A stretch of 64,000 nt of DNA from UQRS01 sp050946935 (lineage in GTDB: Bacteria > Bacillota > Clostridia > Oscillospirales > Acutalibacteraceae), in contig JBMNVR010000011.1 in assembly GCA_050946935.1 (NCBI GenBank), positions 13,999 to 77,998 on the forward strand, read 5' to 3'. Position numbers and translations under genes: made by a program. Shown one piece after another: positions 62,566-64,000 of the stretch (the first letter of the stretch is position 1; each line of letters begins with the position of its first letter). The notes beneath the pieces are model-generated. The model saw only the letters and a program-made list of their open reading frames with translations. It was not told the origin of the DNA and searched no databases.

Positions 62566-63886
62566 CCGGAAACAATCTCTGATTCTCGCCGGTTGCGGTT
62601 TAATCCCGGTCACTTGGCTTGCGCTTCTGATTGCGCCCACCTTTGGCGGAGGACTTGCCGAGATGCTTACGAAATGGACGAAAGCATTGGAAAGTCCTTT
62701 GCATATTACATGGTGCGGGGACAGCTTAAAAGCTGTCCTCGCTTTTATTGGAATCTACATCTTTGCCCTGCTCATATACCATTATTCCAAGCACAATTAC
62801 CGCAAGCGAGAAGAACACGGCTCCGCAAAGTGGGGCGATGCAGAAGCCGTGAATAAGAAATACCGGGCATTATCGCCCAGTGAGAACAAACTGCTCACAC
62901 AGCATGTTCGGATAGGTCTCGACGGAAAGAAACACCGACGAAATCTGAACATCCTGATTTGTGGTGGTTCGGGCGCAGGTAAAACGCGTTTTTTTGCGAA
63001 ACCGAATGTCATGCAGTGCAGTACCTCCATGGTGATCCTTGACCCCAAAGGCGAGATAGTAAGGGCGACCGGCGGGCTTCTGGAGCAAAAGGGCTACGAG
63101 GTTCGGGTGCTTGACCTAATCAACATGGAACGCTCGCATTGCTATAACCCATTCGTGTATCTGTATTCAGATAATGATGTGCAGCGACTTGTTACAAACC
63201 TTTTCAAGTCAACAACACCTAAAGGCAGTCAGACGAATGATCCATTCTGGGACACAGCGGCTTCCATGCTTCTGATGTCTCTTGTGTTTTATCTGCATTA
63301 CGAAGCGCCGAAGGATGAACAGAACTTTCCAATGGTTATGGAGCTGCTGCGCGCCGGAGAGGTTCACGAAAACGACGACCACTATATCAGCACACTTGAT
63401 GAACTGATGCAGATGCTTGAATCAAGAGAGCCGAACCACATTGCCGTGAAATATTACAAGGACTATCATTCCGGCTCGGCAAAAACCCTGAAATCTATTC
63501 AGATTACACTTGCTGCCCGACTTGAAAAATTCAACCTTGAAAGTCTGGCTTCCCTTACGACAACGGATGAACTGGATTTGCCGTCGCTTGGTGAAAAGAA
63601 GGTTGCGCTGTTCGCGCTTATTCCGGACAATGACAGCTCCTTTAACTTCCTTGTATCTATCCTCTACACGCAGCTCTTTCAACAGCTATTCTGGACGGCA
63701 GACCACAAATACGGCGGTTGTCTGAAAGAACATGTCCATTTCATAATGGATGAGTTTGCCAATGTCAGTCTGCCGGAGGATTTCGACAAGATTCTTTCGG
63801 TCATGCGTTCACGCGGAGTATCTGTCAGCATTATCCTTCAGAACCTTGCACAGCTAAAGGCATTATATGAAAAGCAAATCAGATAA
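62555..63886 (+). CDS. VirD4/TraG-type coupling protein, C-terminally truncated
   Basis: The ATG at 62555 follows the ArdC-small-protein pair. The product (443 residues) has two N-terminal membrane segments, the Walker A GGSGAGKTRFF (about 145), MVILDPKGE, and the motor-domain Walker B region VHFIMDEFANV with MRSRGVSVSIILQNLAQLKA. Family members run to about 580-620 residues; this one stops right after LKALYEKQIR. It would recruit the relaxase-DNA complex to the type IV channel, but the missing last third includes part of the motor core. Confidence 0.88.
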   Translation: MQDNRKQSLILAGCGLIPVTWLALLIAPTFGGGLAEMLTKWTKALESPLHITWCGDSLKAVLAFIGIYIFALLIYHYSKHNYRKREEHGSAKWGDAEAVNKKYRALSPSENKLLTQHVRIGLDGKKHRRNLNILICGGSGAGKTRFFAKPNVMQCSTSMVILDPKGEIVRATGGLLEQKGYEVRVLDLINMERSHCYNPFVYLYSDNDVQRLVTNLFKSTTPKGSQTNDPFWDTAASMLLMSLVFYLHYEAPKDEQNFPMVMELLRAGEVHENDDHYISTLDELMQMLESREPNHIAVKYYKDYHSGSAKTLKSIQITLAARLEKFNLESLASLTTTDELDLPSLGEKKVALFALIPDNDSSFNFLVSILYTQLFQQLFWTADHKYGGCLKEHVHFIMDEFANVSLPEDFDKILSVMRSRGVSVSIILQNLAQLKALYEKQIR

Positions 63887-64000
63887 CTGCACTTTGCTTT
63901 CATCAATATTTGCCTGCAAATTGGTTACGGTGTGAATGTCATTTTCTTTGAGAAAATGATAATCGGCGATCAGCTCCTTTAAGTCCTTTTCCGCTGCCCG
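63863..64000 (-). pseudogene. Relaxase-like fragment in inverted orientation
   Basis: On the minus strand the frame is open from the window edge to a TAA at 63863-63865 (45 residues). It contains LKELIADYHFLKENDIHTVT, which aligns with LDSIIEETRLLGRNHIDTAE of the relaxase at 59743. It is therefore a middle piece of a homologous relaxase, facing the other way and abutting the truncated virD4. The remainder lies beyond the window. Confidence 0.6.

Larger units (their letters stand above)
58463..64000. mobile_element. Fragment of a Tn1549-type integrative conjugative element
   Basis: Base composition drops visibly and codon use changes after ppdK. The genes parA, relaxase, pcfB, ardC-like, a small protein and virD4 are the conjugation module of Tn1549/CTn-type elements of Clostridia. 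The left limit is placed by eye between the second terminator and the structured RNA; no integrase or terminal repeat is in view. Three genes are cut at abrupt junctions (59753, 59743, about 63876), so the element is rearranged, degenerate or misassembled. Confidence 0.75.

Overview
ORGANISM. The window looks like a spore-forming, fermentative, GC-rich member of the Clostridia (Firmicutes), most likely an uncultured gut Oscillospirales/Ruminococcaceae-type bacterium. The evidence is the sporulation set (spoIIE, spoIIGA-sigE), AdhE and PPDK, IreB, MecA, TepA-YlzJ-FtsK, two T-box leaders, and secreted proteins carrying dockerin repeats. The taxon is inferred; no 16S gene is present. LAYOUT. 1-5.6 kb: end of an AraC regulator, an HtrA-type protease, adhE and an isolated 5S rRNA. 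6-21 kb: spoIIE; a TTG-start AraC regulator; ireB; pheS-pheT behind a Phe T-box; acpS and nnr; a solo MazF toxin; spoIIGA-sigE; a ZIP metal transporter. 21-23.6 kb: a three-gene operon with a secreted tail-anchored protein, a class D-type sortase and a membrane protein. 23.6-27.9 kb: a glycoside operon (GH130, LacI, alpha/alpha-barrel hydrolase). 28-32 kb: a T-box with a predicted leucine (CUC) specifier in front of a TIM-barrel/acyl-CoA-ligase fusion, then rpe. 32-37 kb: mecA, an rnfC-rnfD pair overlapping an HPr-kinase-like gene and followed by a PqqD-like gene, then azlC-azlD. 37-45 kb: membrane proteins, ybaK, an SDR, a YdbS/YdbT PH-domain pair, rarA, a frameshifted cupin gene and a ComEC-like hydrolase. 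45-49.7 kb: tepA-ylzJ-(broken uppP)-ftsK. 49.9-55.2 kb: a 1400-residue GH31 enzyme and a small protein, both ending in dockerin repeats. 55.6-58.3 kb: ppdK. 58.4-64 kb: a fragment of a Tn1549-type integrative conjugative element with visibly lower GC, led by a structured RNA of about 230 nt; its parA, relaxase and virD4 genes are all truncated at abrupt junctions. HOW IT FITS TOGETHER. spoIIE and spoIIGA-sigE supply the forespore phosphatase and the SigE processing pathway. Both have consensus SigA boxes with a 21-bp spacer and a Spo0A-box-like sequence over the -35, the arrangement of Spo0A-activated promoters in Bacillus. The T-boxes read uncharged tRNA-Phe (pheST) and, by structural alignment, tRNA-Leu (acyl-CoA ligase); the latter suggests that a fatty acid such as isovalerate is activated for leucine synthesis. 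The most unusual features are the RnfCD/HPr-kinase-like/PqqD operon, the leucine T-box on the fusion ligase, the sortase operon without an LPxTG signal, and the structured RNA at the conjugative-element edge.
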